A stretch of 64,000 nt of DNA from Haliea sp963974125 (GTDB lineage Bacteria; Pseudomonadota; Gammaproteobacteria; Pseudomonadales; Halieaceae). The notes beneath the pieces are model-generated. The model made no database searches, was not told where the DNA came from, and saw only the letters and a list, made by a program, of their open reading frames with translations. Of the stretch, positions 31,600 to 40,364 are shown in pieces. The DNA lies in contig CAXBCH010000012.1 in assembly GCA_963974125.1 (NCBI GenBank), forward strand, positions 1 through 64,000, given 5' to 3'. How positions within the stretch are numbered: position 1 is the stretch's first letter; every line of letters starts with the position of its first letter. Position numbers and translations under genes: made by a program.

Positions 31600-33957
31600 T
31601 CAGAAGCGATAGGTGGCAGCCAGACCGATGGTTCGCGGCAGCGAAATCACGTCCTTGGCGCCGTTGCCAAAGTAGCCCTGGTCCGGGTCGGTGCCCATGT
31701 ACTCTTCCTTGTAAACACCGGTCACACCATCCTCGTTGAACAGGTTCTTGGCGAACAGGCTGACATCCCAGGACGCCGTCGTCACGCCGGTGGTCAGGTT
31801 CCAGAGCTGGAAGCTGTCCAGGGTTTCGGCGAAGCGTGCTGACGGACTGATGCTGTTTTCGCTGGAGGACTGATAGTAACCGTCAACCCGTGTCGTCCAG
31901 TTCATGTCCCCGGTGAGTGCGCGGGTGTAGTTCAGGGTCAGGTTTGCGCTGTGCTCGGGTGCCCCTGGCAGGCGGGTGCCGTCCCTGGCCAAGGGCGTGC
32001 TGATTGCCGGATCCACCGACAGGAAATCCGCACTGAGCTCGGCATCGACATAAGCGTAACCCAGGGTGTAGGTCAAGCCTTCCGCCAGCGGCCCGCTCAC
32101 TTCCAGTTCCAGCCCGCGGCTGGTGGCCTCGTCACCATTCTGCACGGCAAAGAAAGCCCAGTTGGTGGTAGCGGAATTGAGCTGCACATCCTCCCAGTCG
32201 ACATAGAACAGGGCCGCGGTATAGCTGTGCTGACCTCTGCTGCCCTTGATCCCCAGCTCGTAGTTGACCACCGAGTCGGCATCGTACAACTGCCAGGCGG
32301 GATCTTCTGCAAAGACACCGACGGTGGGCACAGCATTGGCGCCGCCGCGGCGGTAACCCTCGGATACGGTACCGTAGACCAGGGTGGTGTCGTTCATGTC
32401 CCAGGACAGGTTGATCTTGAACAGGGTATCGGAATCATCCCGGCTGAAGTCGGCTTCCGCCGAGGGCCGGAAGCCTTCGTAAAAGCTGATCTGCTGGAAG
32501 GTATCGATATCGGACTTGTTGTCGAAGTAGCGGACGCCACCCGTCAGGTGCACGGTATCCGTCAGGTGCCAGGTCAGCTCGCCGTAGAGCGAGACGTCGC
32601 GAAAATCCTCGGTGCGCCGGTAGAGGAAGTCCTGGTCGTCGATCACCACGCCAGGGCCAAAGGCCACATCGGCCCAGTTCTTGAAACCCAGCAGGAAGCT
32701 GTCCTGGCCGGACTTGATGGTCTGGTCCTGATAGTAGGCGCCGACCAGGTAGTCGAAGGCGCCGTCGGTGCTGGATACCAGCCGCAGCTCCTGGATGAAG
32801 CTCTCGTCGTCGTAGCTGCGCTGGGCACTGGCCATGGGCCGCGGGTAGTTGTAGTAGAACGCGGCAATCCAGCCCAGCTGCGCGTAGAAGCCTGTGTTTT
32901 CGCTGGTACCTTCACCACTGTGCTCGTAATGCGAGGTACTGGAGGTCAGGGTGGCGAAGCCGAGGTCGATGTCCGCCTCCAGGCTCACCAGGTCGATATC
33001 GCGGGATGAGGGTTCCAGCAGTACCGCGCCCAGCTCGTTGTCACCGTAGGGCTCGCCGGCACCATTGCTGCCGCGCGTGGTACCGCGGCGGCCACCGATG
33101 TCATCGGACTGGGTATGGTAGCTGAGGGTGGCGTCCACGCGATCATTGGGCTGGAAGCGCAGGGCCGCCCGTGCAAACCAGATATCCACATCGTCCGCGT
33201 CTTCCACCTCGCGATAGACCGCATCCGGCGCCAACACGCCGTTGGGTGCGACCGGCACCCCGCTGTCGTCGAGCACGTAGACGTTCTCGTAATCGGTGAT
33301 GCCGTCGTAATCGTTCTTGCCTGCCACCACGCGCAGAGCGAGGGTATCGGTGAGGGGCAGGTTCAACATCGCATCCGTAGTCCAGTTCCAGCCATCGGAG
33401 CCGTCAGTGCGGCTGAATCCCCCCGACACCTTGCCGTAGACTTCCTCGAACTCCGGCTCGCGCATGATATAGCGCACTGTGCCGGCCAGCGAACCGGAAC
33501 CATAGAGCGTACCCTGGGGGCCGCGCAGCACCTCCACCCGCTCGAGATCCTTGAGCACGAAGTTGGCGAACACCGGGGTATCGTTGACATAGGTGGACAC
33601 CGTGGGCGCCGATGCCACCGCGAAGTCACCGACAATGGAGCTGTCGACGTTGAGCCCGCGGATACGGATGGTGTTGACCGTGCCCGAGTTGCGATAGCCG
33701 CGATCAATGATCCCCACCCCGGCGATCGAGCGCAGCAGTTCGGCCTGGTCAGTCATCTGCGCCGCCTCAATGCTGGCGCCACTGACCGCGGAAATATTGT
33801 AGGGGATATCGAGAATGGACTCGTCGCGGCGGGTTGCAGTCACCCTGACCTCTTCCAGCACCGTGCCCTGGGCGAAACTGTAGTCCGGCACCAGCAGCGC
33901 GCTGCCCGCGGCGACTGCCAGAGAAAGGGTTTTCCTGCCTGTGTTGAGTGTTCTCAT
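31600..33957 (-). CDS. TonB-dependent outer-membrane receptor 2
   Basis: Receptor of 785 aa. Signal peptide ends near PDYSFAQ (residue 30), followed by the TonB-box-like LEEVRVTATRR, plug motifs DIPYNISAVSG and IRIRGLNVDS, and a barrel closing in LAATYRF with terminal Phe. Ribosome site AGGGGCAGGACT precedes the ATG. It is the likely entry point for the compound handled by the sulfotransferase, serine hydrolase, CN-hydrolase and MFS genes on the same strand. It is clearly not a recent duplicate of receptor 1: length and loop sequences differ throughout. Confidence 0.95.
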   Translation of the reverse strand: MRTLNTGRKTLSLAVAAGSALLVPDYSFAQGTVLEEVRVTATRRDESILDIPYNISAVSGASIEAAQMTDQAELLRSIAGVGIIDRGYRNSGTVNTIRIRGLNVDSSIVGDFAVASAPTVSTYVNDTPVFANFVLKDLERVEVLRGPQGTLYGSGSLAGTVRYIMREPEFEEVYGKVSGGFSRTDGSDGWNWTTDAMLNLPLTDTLALRVVAGKNDYDGITDYENVYVLDDSGVPVAPNGVLAPDAVYREVEDADDVDIWFARAALRFQPNDRVDATLSYHTQSDDIGGRRGTTRGSNGAGEPYGDNELGAVLLEPSSRDIDLVSLEADIDLGFATLTSSTSHYEHSGEGTSENTGFYAQLGWIAAFYYNYPRPMASAQRSYDDESFIQELRLVSSTDGAFDYLVGAYYQDQTIKSGQDSFLLGFKNWADVAFGPGVVIDDQDFLYRRTEDFRDVSLYGELTWHLTDTVHLTGGVRYFDNKSDIDTFQQISFYEGFRPSAEADFSRDDSDTLFKINLSWDMNDTTLVYGTVSEGYRRGGANAVPTVGVFAEDPAWQLYDADSVVNYELGIKGSRGQHSYTAALFYVDWEDVQLNSATTNWAFFAVQNGDEATSRGLELEVSGPLAEGLTYTLGYAYVDAELSADFLSVDPAISTPLARDGTRLPGAPEHSANLTLNYTRALTGDMNWTTRVDGYYQSSSENSISPSARFAETLDSFQLWNLTTGVTTASWDVSLFAKNLFNEDGVTGVYKEEYMGTDPDQGYFGNGAKDVISLPRTIGLAATYRF

Positions 33958-34024
33958 AGTCCTGCCCCTCAGCTTGAATCGTGGCGGTAGTCCGCCCGCG
34001 TTATCTTCCGCCCCACGTTACGAG

Positions 34025-34038
34025 CCTGCCGCGGCAGG
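34025..34038. promoter_or_regulatory. 14-bp palindrome upstream of TonB receptor 2
   Basis: CCTGCCGCGGCAGG is perfectly palindromic and lies in the 104-bp gap between the CN-hydrolase stop and the receptor start, about 70 bp before the ATG. It could be an operator (for the MocR-type regulator or another factor) or a hairpin at the 3' end of the CN-hydrolase mRNA. Confidence 0.35.
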
Positions 34039-34061
34039 TCATAGGGCCAGTTCTGACTTGC

Positions 34062-34934
34062 CTATGGTTCCACATCCGCTGCCGGACCGCCGCGCGCTGG
34101 CACCTGCAGCGCCCCCAGGGCATCCAGTGCCGGGCTGGCGTGACCCTCCCGGTAGGGCGGGAACTGTACCGGGCTGTCGCGAAAACTCTTCAGCACCTGA
34201 CCCAGTCCCATCAGCCCGCGCTCGCGGGTACGCCGCACCAGCCCGAAATCCGCCTCGAAGGCGATGATTTCGTGACCGATGCCCGCCTCGTGAATGACAT
34301 TGCCCTCCGGCCCGCAGACGATGGAGCGGCCATTGCCCAGGCGCCCGGCGACATTGATGTCGACGAAATAGCATTGATTGATCGCCGCGTTGGTACGGGC
34401 AATGGCGAGTTCGAGGTCCCGGTCGATGGTGTTGGTCATGGTCGGGTGGATGATGACCTCGGCCCCCATCCAGGCCAGGGTGCGGGTGGTTTCCGGAAAC
34501 CAGCCATCGTAGCAGATGGATACACCCATGCGGCCAACGTCCGGCACGTCGAATACCACGAACTCGGTGCCCGGGCTGACGCCCTGTTCGTAGGGGTAGA
34601 ACGGGAACATCTTGCGGTAGCGGGCCACCACGTCACCGGCGGGATTGATCACCGGCAGGGTATTGAAAACATGGTCACCGCAACGCTCAAACAACGTCCC
34701 CGGCACCAGCCAGATACCGTGTTGCGCGGCCAGGCTGCAATACTGGGCCTCTATGTCGGAGGGCAGGGGCTGGGCGTGCCGTGTTTCCGGCCCCAGGGTC
34801 GCCAGCTCTCCGACCACCACCATCTGTACCCAGGGGAAGCGGGCCATGACCCTGTGTATCTCGGCATTGATACGGTAAAGATTGTCCTGGTTGGTCAGTT
34901 CCAGCTGCAAACCGGCGATCGCGAAGCGGGCCAT
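34062..34934 (-). CDS. Carbon-nitrogen hydrolase, nitrilase superfamily
   Basis: Cytoplasmic amidase-type enzyme of 290 aa. The catalytic triad is complete: Glu43 (VVVGELATLG), Lys108 (ARYRKMFPFYP) and Cys141 (VSICYDGWFPE). ATG 34934 is preceded by CAGGAG with correct spacing and gives MARFAIAGLQLEL, the normal family start; the frame is open upstream without similarity. Members hydrolyse amides, nitriles or carbamoyl groups, and YDGWFPE-type sequences occur in aliphatic amidase/formamidase relatives. It lies between the MocR-type regulator and TonB receptor 2 on the same strand and could be the regulator's direct target. Confidence 0.9.
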   Translation of the reverse strand: MARFAIAGLQLELTNQDNLYRINAEIHRVMARFPWVQMVVVGELATLGPETRHAQPLPSDIEAQYCSLAAQHGIWLVPGTLFERCGDHVFNTLPVINPAGDVVARYRKMFPFYPYEQGVSPGTEFVVFDVPDVGRMGVSICYDGWFPETTRTLAWMGAEVIIHPTMTNTIDRDLELAIARTNAAINQCYFVDINVAGRLGNGRSIVCGPEGNVIHEAGIGHEIIAFEADFGLVRRTRERGLMGLGQVLKSFRDSPVQFPPYREGHASPALDALGALQVPARGGPAADVEP

Positions 34935-35053
34935 CAACATCTCCTGCGGCAATGTGCTACTGCCGGGGCGACAAAGCCTCGACACTGGTTGGCAGGGTAG
35001 CGATGGCCGGCGGGCCGGGTTAGCGCCAGATCGGCGCCGTGGATGAGTCCAGA

Positions 35054-36859
35054 TCAGGGTTCCGGCGGAGGCCACTGGATATAGGCGGCATCCACCAGTT
35101 GCCGCTCGCGGTCAAACCACTTGATCTGGTTGCCGTCAATGACGACGTACAGCGCCAGGGTTTTGCCGTAGGACCACTGCTCCCAGCGCCGCAACCAGAG
35201 CTCGCCCTCGACCCACCACTCGCCGCGGTCGCAGTCTTCAGCGGCGTAGCCCGCCTGCCCTGTCATGGTGCCATCCGGATGCAGGCGGATCCTGGCCGGG
35301 TCACCATAGACCGTGGTGAAGTGCAATTCCGCGCCGGCCAGCCGGCTGCGCAGCAGGGCTCCACCGACACGCTCGCCCCGGGCATCATCCAGGGTTTCAG
35401 TGTGGGTCGCCGAAAGATCGCGAATGACGGCGGCCAACTCGGCCACGCCGCCGCGGATCTGGCTCTCGTCCAGGCTGGTCAGGCCGAGACGAAAGCAGTT
35501 CTCCGGGTGAATGGAGTCCTGATAATAGTGCCCGACCGGCTCCAGCAGGACCCCGCGGCGACCGGCCTCGCGCGCCAGCACCCGGGCATCCAGCCAATCG
35601 GGCCCGTTCACCCACAAGGCGGTACCGCCCTGGCTGGGCGCCGTCACCACCAGATTCGGCAGATAGTGATTGAGCGCGTCCCGCAGTGCCAGCCAGCGCG
35701 TGCGGAATGCCGCGTCCAGGCGCCGGTGGAAACTGTCGTAGTGCCCCAGGGACAGGAAATAGGCCATGGCGCGCTGGTTGTTCCGCGGGGGAATGCCGAA
35801 CAGCGTGCGACGCAACTGCCGCGCCGCCTGCACCACCTCGGCAGGTGCCACGATAAAGGCCAGTTGCAGGCTGCCGGCCAGTACCTGGGCAAGGGAGGAC
35901 AGGTATATCACCCGGCCACCGCTATCCATGCTCAGCAGCGCCGGGTGCGGCTGCCCCAGGAAGTTGGTCTCTGCCGCATGCTCGTCCTCGATCACCAGGG
36001 CGTCCAGTTCCGCGGCGCGCGCAAGCAGTAGCTGGCGCCGTGACATGCTCATGGTGATACCGGTCGGCAGCTGGTGACTGGGCATGACCACCAACAGTCG
36101 GTGCCGGCCCGACGCCGGCGGGACCATGCCCTCCTCGTCGATCGAACGCGAGTCGAGGCGCGCGCCCCGCTCCCGCAGCAGGGTGCGCCACTCGGGTGAT
36201 CCGGGGTCTTCGATCGCCACGGCATCGCCCCGTCCAGCCAGCAGCTGCGCCAGCAGTGCTCGGGCGGCATCAATGCCTGGCATGACGATGATCTGCTCGT
36301 CCGCCACCTGGATCCCCCGGGCCGGCAGCAGCTGGGTGCGAATAGCCTCCAGCAACAGCGGATCGTCGGCGTCGCCGCGATAACGGCTCCAGGCGCTGAC
36401 CTCCCCCACCCCCAGCGCCAGGCGACTGGCCTCGCGCCACTCATGCACCGGAAACAGCGCCTGGTCGTAGTAGCCATCGATAAAGGGGAAGGGATAGCGT
36501 TGCCAGTCGGGCGGTGCCTGGAACGCCTTGCGCTCCGGCACCCGGTGCAGGCGTCTTCCCCAGTCGATGGTACTGTCATTGCCATCCTGATGGCCGGGCT
36601 GATAGCCGACCCGCCGGGCCAGCACCTCCTCATTGACGTAGATGCCGCTGCGCTCGCGGGTCAGCAGATAACCCTCGTCCATCAGTTGCTGGTAGGCCAG
36701 GACCACAGTATTGCGCGCCACACCCAGCTGGGCCGCCAGTTTGCGGGACGAGGGCAGGCGCCGGCCGGGCACCAGGCTGCCCACCATGATCGCTTCCACG
36801 ATTTTCTGGCGCAGCTGGCTTTGCAGGCTGAGTGGGCTGTCCGGGTCCAGGTAGAACAT
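35054..36859 (-). CDS. MocR-type GntR/aminotransferase regulator with degenerate PLP site and extra C-terminal domain
   Basis: Protein of 601 aa. Residues 1-80 are a GntR winged helix (PLSLQSQLRQKI, LPSSRKLAAQLGVARNTVVLAYQQL). Residues 110-485 align by eye with the fold-I aminotransferase domain of MocR/GabR/PdxR regulators. The Schiff-base lysine of the usual YxGTFSKxL motif is absent: here it is YLSSLAQVL, with Gln325 (codon CAG, 35885-35887). The Arg of LRLGY is Gln332, and the Tyr of EDDY is His294 (EDEH), while Asp292 and the carboxylate Arg457 (CFRLGL) remain. Residues 510-601 are an added domain (RLHPDGTMTGQAG, DRGEWWVEGE), perhaps DUF995-like, that MocR proteins normally lack. Confidence 0.88.
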   Translation of the reverse strand: MFYLDPDSPLSLQSQLRQKIVEAIMVGSLVPGRRLPSSRKLAAQLGVARNTVVLAYQQLMDEGYLLTRERSGIYVNEEVLARRVGYQPGHQDGNDSTIDWGRRLHRVPERKAFQAPPDWQRYPFPFIDGYYDQALFPVHEWREASRLALGVGEVSAWSRYRGDADDPLLLEAIRTQLLPARGIQVADEQIIVMPGIDAARALLAQLLAGRGDAVAIEDPGSPEWRTLLRERGARLDSRSIDEEGMVPPASGRHRLLVVMPSHQLPTGITMSMSRRQLLLARAAELDALVIEDEHAAETNFLGQPHPALLSMDSGGRVIYLSSLAQVLAGSLQLAFIVAPAEVVQAARQLRRTLFGIPPRNNQRAMAYFLSLGHYDSFHRRLDAAFRTRWLALRDALNHYLPNLVVTAPSQGGTALWVNGPDWLDARVLAREAGRRGVLLEPVGHYYQDSIHPENCFRLGLTSLDESQIRGGVAELAAVIRDLSATHTETLDDARGERVGGALLRSRLAGAELHFTTVYGDPARIRLHPDGTMTGQAGYAAEDCDRGEWWVEGELWLRRWEQWSYGKTLALYVVIDGNQIKWFDRERQLVDAAYIQWPPPEP

Positions 36860-36870
36860 GGGCCTCTACG

Positions 36871-36890
36871 GGCGAGGGTCAGCCCTCGCC
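36871..36890. other. Stem-loop at lonN-like stop codon, just upstream of the MocR-type gene
   Basis: GGCGAGGG-TCAG-CCCTCGCC forms an 8-bp GC stem with a 4-nt loop that contains the lonN-like stop codon. It ends 12 nt before the regulator ATG. There is no U-run, so it is not a standard terminator; it may protect the upstream mRNA or limit translation of the regulator. Confidence 0.4.
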
Positions 36891-37478
36891 GCTGATCTCG
36901 CTGAGGATAAGATCCAGCTGGTCCATCATCTCATCGACATCATCGGCGTTGAGCAGCGCGTATTTCAGCGACTCATCCAGCGGCAGCAGCTGGGCCAGGG
37001 TGTAGCCAACCTGCCAGGCATCCTCGAAATCGATATCAAGGCCCATCCGGCGCACGTGAGGGTGTTGCCCCAGGTTTTCCAGAATTTCCCGCAGCGGCGA
37101 CCATTCTTCATCCAGAGCCGCGGCTTCAGGCATGGCTTCCAGGGCCACATCGCCCACTACCAGGCCGTTTTTGGCCACCCGGGTGTCACTCAGGCGAAAA
37201 CGCTCCCGACCCTGGATGGTGACACCCAGCAGGCCGTTGGGCAGCTGGTCGAAATCAACGATGCGGGCCACGGTGCCGGTATCACCCAGCTGTTGCTGGC
37301 CCGGTCCGGGCGCGACTTCCTCGCCACGTCGCAGCCACACCACCCCGAAGCCGGAACTGGACTTCATGCAGTCGCGGATGAGATCCAGGTAGCGCTGTTC
37401 GAAGATCTGCAGGGGCATGCGGCCATAGGGCAGCAGCACGGCAGAGAGCGGGAACAGGGGCATTTCTGTGGTCGGCAT
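36879..37478 (-). CDS. LON N-terminal (substrate-binding) domain protein
   Basis: Stand-alone LON substrate-binding domain protein of 199 aa without ATPase or protease domains. Family features are MPLFPLSAVLLPYGRMPLQIFE at the start (mostly within the first 30 residues), and GTVARIVDFDQLPNG and GVTIQGRERFRL in the middle. ATG 37478 is preferred over ATG 37484 because GGAG lies 7 nt before it but only 1 nt before the other. Cellular role in bacteria is not established. It follows the ykgJ-like gene closely, in the same unit as the RND and mpl genes. Confidence 0.88.
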   Translation of the reverse strand: MPTTEMPLFPLSAVLLPYGRMPLQIFEQRYLDLIRDCMKSSSGFGVVWLRRGEEVAPGPGQQQLGDTGTVARIVDFDQLPNGLLGVTIQGRERFRLSDTRVAKNGLVVGDVALEAMPEAAALDEEWSPLREILENLGQHPHVRRMGLDIDFEDAWQVGYTLAQLLPLDESLKYALLNADDVDEMMDQLDLILSEISGEG

Positions 37479-37491
37479 GGGCATCTCCTGT

Positions 37492-37749
37492 TCAATCCGG
37501 GCGGCTGAGTATCTCCAGCTGCTGCAGGTTCACCAGAGCGGTCTCGCGATCGTCTCCACAAACAGCATACTCGGCCTGGAAATCGTTGCACACCGCCGGT
37601 CTGCGGATATCTCCGAAAAGTCCGCAGAGGCGGTCTCCGGTCAGGTGGATGCAGGTGACACCGGCGGGCTTGCCCTGCGGCATGCCATGGAACGCCGTGG
37701 AAATGGACGGCGCCACACAGCAGGCGCCACAGCCGGCCCGGCACTCCAC
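37492..37749 (-). CDS. YkgJ-family cysteine cluster protein
   Basis: Small protein of 85 aa, VECRAGCGACCVAPSIS at the start, with later Cys in GVTCIH, RLCGLF, AVCNDF and AVCGDD. The CxxxCxxCC pattern plus distal cysteines fits the CxxCxxCC family, thought to bind zinc or an iron-sulfur cluster. The GTG start overlaps the TAG of the RND gene by one base (TAGTG), which sets the start. A longer reading frame upstream has no family similarity. Function is unknown. Confidence 0.8.
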   Translation of the reverse strand: MECRAGCGACCVAPSISTAFHGMPQGKPAGVTCIHLTGDRLCGLFGDIRRPAVCNDFQAEYAVCGDDRETALVNLQQLEILSRPD

Positions 37750-40364
37750 TAGCCCTGCCCCTCTGCTGCCGGCTCGCCCTCGGGGCCCAGCGGCCGCAGT
37801 ACCAGAATCAGCTTGGGCAGCAGCAGCAGGGCACCAATCACGGCCGCGATCATTGCCAGCACGGTCAACAGGCCAAAATAAATACTGGGGTTGAAGTTGG
37901 ATACGGTCAGGGTGGAGAAACCAATCACCACCGTCACCGTGGTGTAGTACATCGCCCTGCCGATACTGTTGTGGCACCGGTGCATTGTCGCCAGATAATT
38001 GCGGTCCTCGGGGAACTCGCGCATGAACCGGTGCACATAGTGGATACAATCATCCACACCGATCCCGACCACGATCGCGGCGATGGTGATGGTCATGATG
38101 TCCAGCGGAATACCGGCCAGGCCCATGACGCCAAGCACCAGTCCCGCGGCGACGATATTCGGGGCCAGGGCAATAAACGCCAGGGACAGGGAACGAAACA
38201 GCAGCATGAACATGGCGAGGATGGCCACGAATACCACTCCCAGGGTCAGGATCTGGGACTGGAACAGGCTCTGCAGCACGTTGTTGTAGAGCACCAGCAT
38301 ACCGGTAAACTGCAACTGCTCCGGCTCCAGGCCGGTCACGTCAAGCAACTCGCTGTGCAGCCGCTGCAAAAACGCGTTGCGACGCAACTGTTCACTGGTT
38401 TCCATCACCCTGACACTGATGCGCGCCTGCTCCTTGCCCTCGGAGAAGTAGGGCTCCACCATCAGCTCGGCGACATCCTGCGGCAGGCTCTTCTGTACCA
38501 GCGCCAGCTCCACGCTGCCGATATCGTCGCCCAGCAGGTCCTTGACCACTGCGAAAGTGGTGGACAGGGACAGCACCTTGCCGGTCTCCTCCTGCTGGTC
38601 TACGTGCCGGTGCGCGCGATCGAGGATACGCATGCCCTCGAGGCTGAACCAGAAGCTGGGGGTAAAGCTGTCCTCGCCGGTGCTGAAGCTGTCGAAATCC
38701 TCGCCAAATTCGTCGTCCCAGTCGTCAGCGGCAACGCCCTCGTCGCCATCGAAGTCCTCGGCCTCTGCCAGGAAAGGATCATCCGCTGCCGGCGCCTCGG
38801 CCGCAGCATCGAGGTTCTCCAGGCCCGGCAGCGGCACATCGCCGTCCGGTGCCGAGAGGATAATATCCAGCGGAATGGTGCCGCCAAGGCGCGAGTCCAG
38901 CAGCTCCATGCCCTGATAGATTTCAGTGCTGTCCTTGAAATAGTCGATAAAACGGTTCTCGACCTGCAGGCGCGAGATGCCCAGGGCGGTGAGGCCGAGA
39001 ATGATCGCGGTGACCACCAGGATGGTGGTGCCGAAATGTTCCGTGGCCCGGGCAAAATGGACGGTCAGGGGCTGATGTTCCTTCTTGTACACGAACGGAC
39101 GCCCCTGCGGCCAGACCTCGGTCAGACAGGGCACCAGCACGAAGGCCAGCACCAGGGCGACGACGATGCCCACGGTCATCATCCAGCCAAAATCGATGAC
39201 CGGCTGGATCCCCGACACCACCAGCGACATGAAGGCGACAATCGTCGTGATCCCGGTATAGATACAGGGCACCGCCATCAGCGCCACCGTCTGCAGGACG
39301 CGATCGTGCACACTCCAGTCGGGGTGCAGTGCATGCAGTTCGCGGTAGCGCACCACAAGGTGGATGGCAATGGCGAGGCTGATGATGAGCAGCACCGCGA
39401 CGAAGTTGGAGGAAATGACCGTCATCCGCCAGTCCAGGAACGCGAGCAGCCCCAGCATGACCGTAGAGGTGGCTATGCAGGTGGCCAGCGGGATCACGGT
39501 CCAGCGTACGCGACGGAAAATGATCCCCAGCACCACCAGCATGACCCCGAGGATGGCGCTGCCGAACAGCACCAGGTCACTGCGGACAAAACTCACCATG
39601 TCGGCGGTGATCATCGGCACGCCGCCGACAAAAATTCTGGCGTGGCTGCGGTAGTCATCCGCAATCTCGCGCACGGATTGCACCAGCGCGCTTTGCGCCT
39701 CCAGTGCCTGCGCCGTGTGGGCCTTGAAGGCAAGGATTACCTCCTCCAGCCTTTCCGCCTCGGCGCTGGTCAGGGTTCCCTCGTCATCTTTCGCCCGCAG
39801 CCGGTCGCGCTCCTGCAGGAGCTCAAAGTAGCGCTCATCCCGCTGCAGGTTGACCTGCACGGCCGTGAGCTCACCGTCGCTGCTGACCAGCAGCTCGGCA
39901 TAGATGGGGCTGGTGGTGAATTCCTGTAGCGCCAGGTCGCGGTCGATGCCGGGGTCACCGAGACTCGGCAGCGGCTCGCCGGAGGTAATCTCGGACAGGC
40001 TGACTGGCGGGCTTTCCAGTAGCGGCACATCCCACACCGTGACTACCGAGGACACTCCGGGCAGCTCGCGCAATTCATCCGCCATCCGCCGCAGTGGCAG
40101 CAGGGACTCGTCGCTGAACAGCGGCGCCTGCGGTTGCCAGGTGAGCAGCAGGAAATCCTCGGCGCCGTACTCCTCGGATACTTCACGATAAAAATCCAGC
40201 GCCGGGTCACCCTGCAGCATCAGCGAATCGGCGGAAGCGTCGAGCTTGAGCTTGCCCAGCTGGCTGGCACTGGCGATCAACAGCAGCGCCACCAGTGCCA
40301 GCGAGACCAAGGGGCGCCGCAGCACCAGGGCGTCATAGGCAGTGAGCAGGGGATGTGAAACCAT
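37749..40364 (-). CDS. RND-superfamily exporter (MMPL/HpnN-like)
   Basis: Inner-membrane permease of 871 aa with the RND layout: one N-terminal segment, a large periplasmic loop, a five- to six-helix bundle (residues ~262-412, sterol-sensing-domain-like), a second loop and a second bundle. No membrane-fusion or outer-membrane partner gene is adjacent, as for the MMPL/HpnN type that moves lipids or hopanoids. An acidic, low-complexity insertion occupies residues about 517-566 of the second periplasmic loop. The ATG overlaps the mpl TGA by one base. Confidence 0.88.
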   Translation of the reverse strand: MVSHPLLTAYDALVLRRPLVSLALVALLLIASASQLGKLKLDASADSLMLQGDPALDFYREVSEEYGAEDFLLLTWQPQAPLFSDESLLPLRRMADELRELPGVSSVVTVWDVPLLESPPVSLSEITSGEPLPSLGDPGIDRDLALQEFTTSPIYAELLVSSDGELTAVQVNLQRDERYFELLQERDRLRAKDDEGTLTSAEAERLEEVILAFKAHTAQALEAQSALVQSVREIADDYRSHARIFVGGVPMITADMVSFVRSDLVLFGSAILGVMLVVLGIIFRRVRWTVIPLATCIATSTVMLGLLAFLDWRMTVISSNFVAVLLIISLAIAIHLVVRYRELHALHPDWSVHDRVLQTVALMAVPCIYTGITTIVAFMSLVVSGIQPVIDFGWMMTVGIVVALVLAFVLVPCLTEVWPQGRPFVYKKEHQPLTVHFARATEHFGTTILVVTAIILGLTALGISRLQVENRFIDYFKDSTEIYQGMELLDSRLGGTIPLDIILSAPDGDVPLPGLENLDAAAEAPAADDPFLAEAEDFDGDEGVAADDWDDEFGEDFDSFSTGEDSFTPSFWFSLEGMRILDRAHRHVDQQEETGKVLSLSTTFAVVKDLLGDDIGSVELALVQKSLPQDVAELMVEPYFSEGKEQARISVRVMETSEQLRRNAFLQRLHSELLDVTGLEPEQLQFTGMLVLYNNVLQSLFQSQILTLGVVFVAILAMFMLLFRSLSLAFIALAPNIVAAGLVLGVMGLAGIPLDIMTITIAAIVVGIGVDDCIHYVHRFMREFPEDRNYLATMHRCHNSIGRAMYYTTVTVVIGFSTLTVSNFNPSIYFGLLTVLAMIAAVIGALLLLPKLILVLRPLGPEGEPAAEGQG

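Noticed and set aside
35054..36859. MocR-type gene as a pseudogene
   Set aside because: Despite missing PLP residues, the frame is uninterrupted, codon use matches neighbours and the DNA-binding domain is intact.
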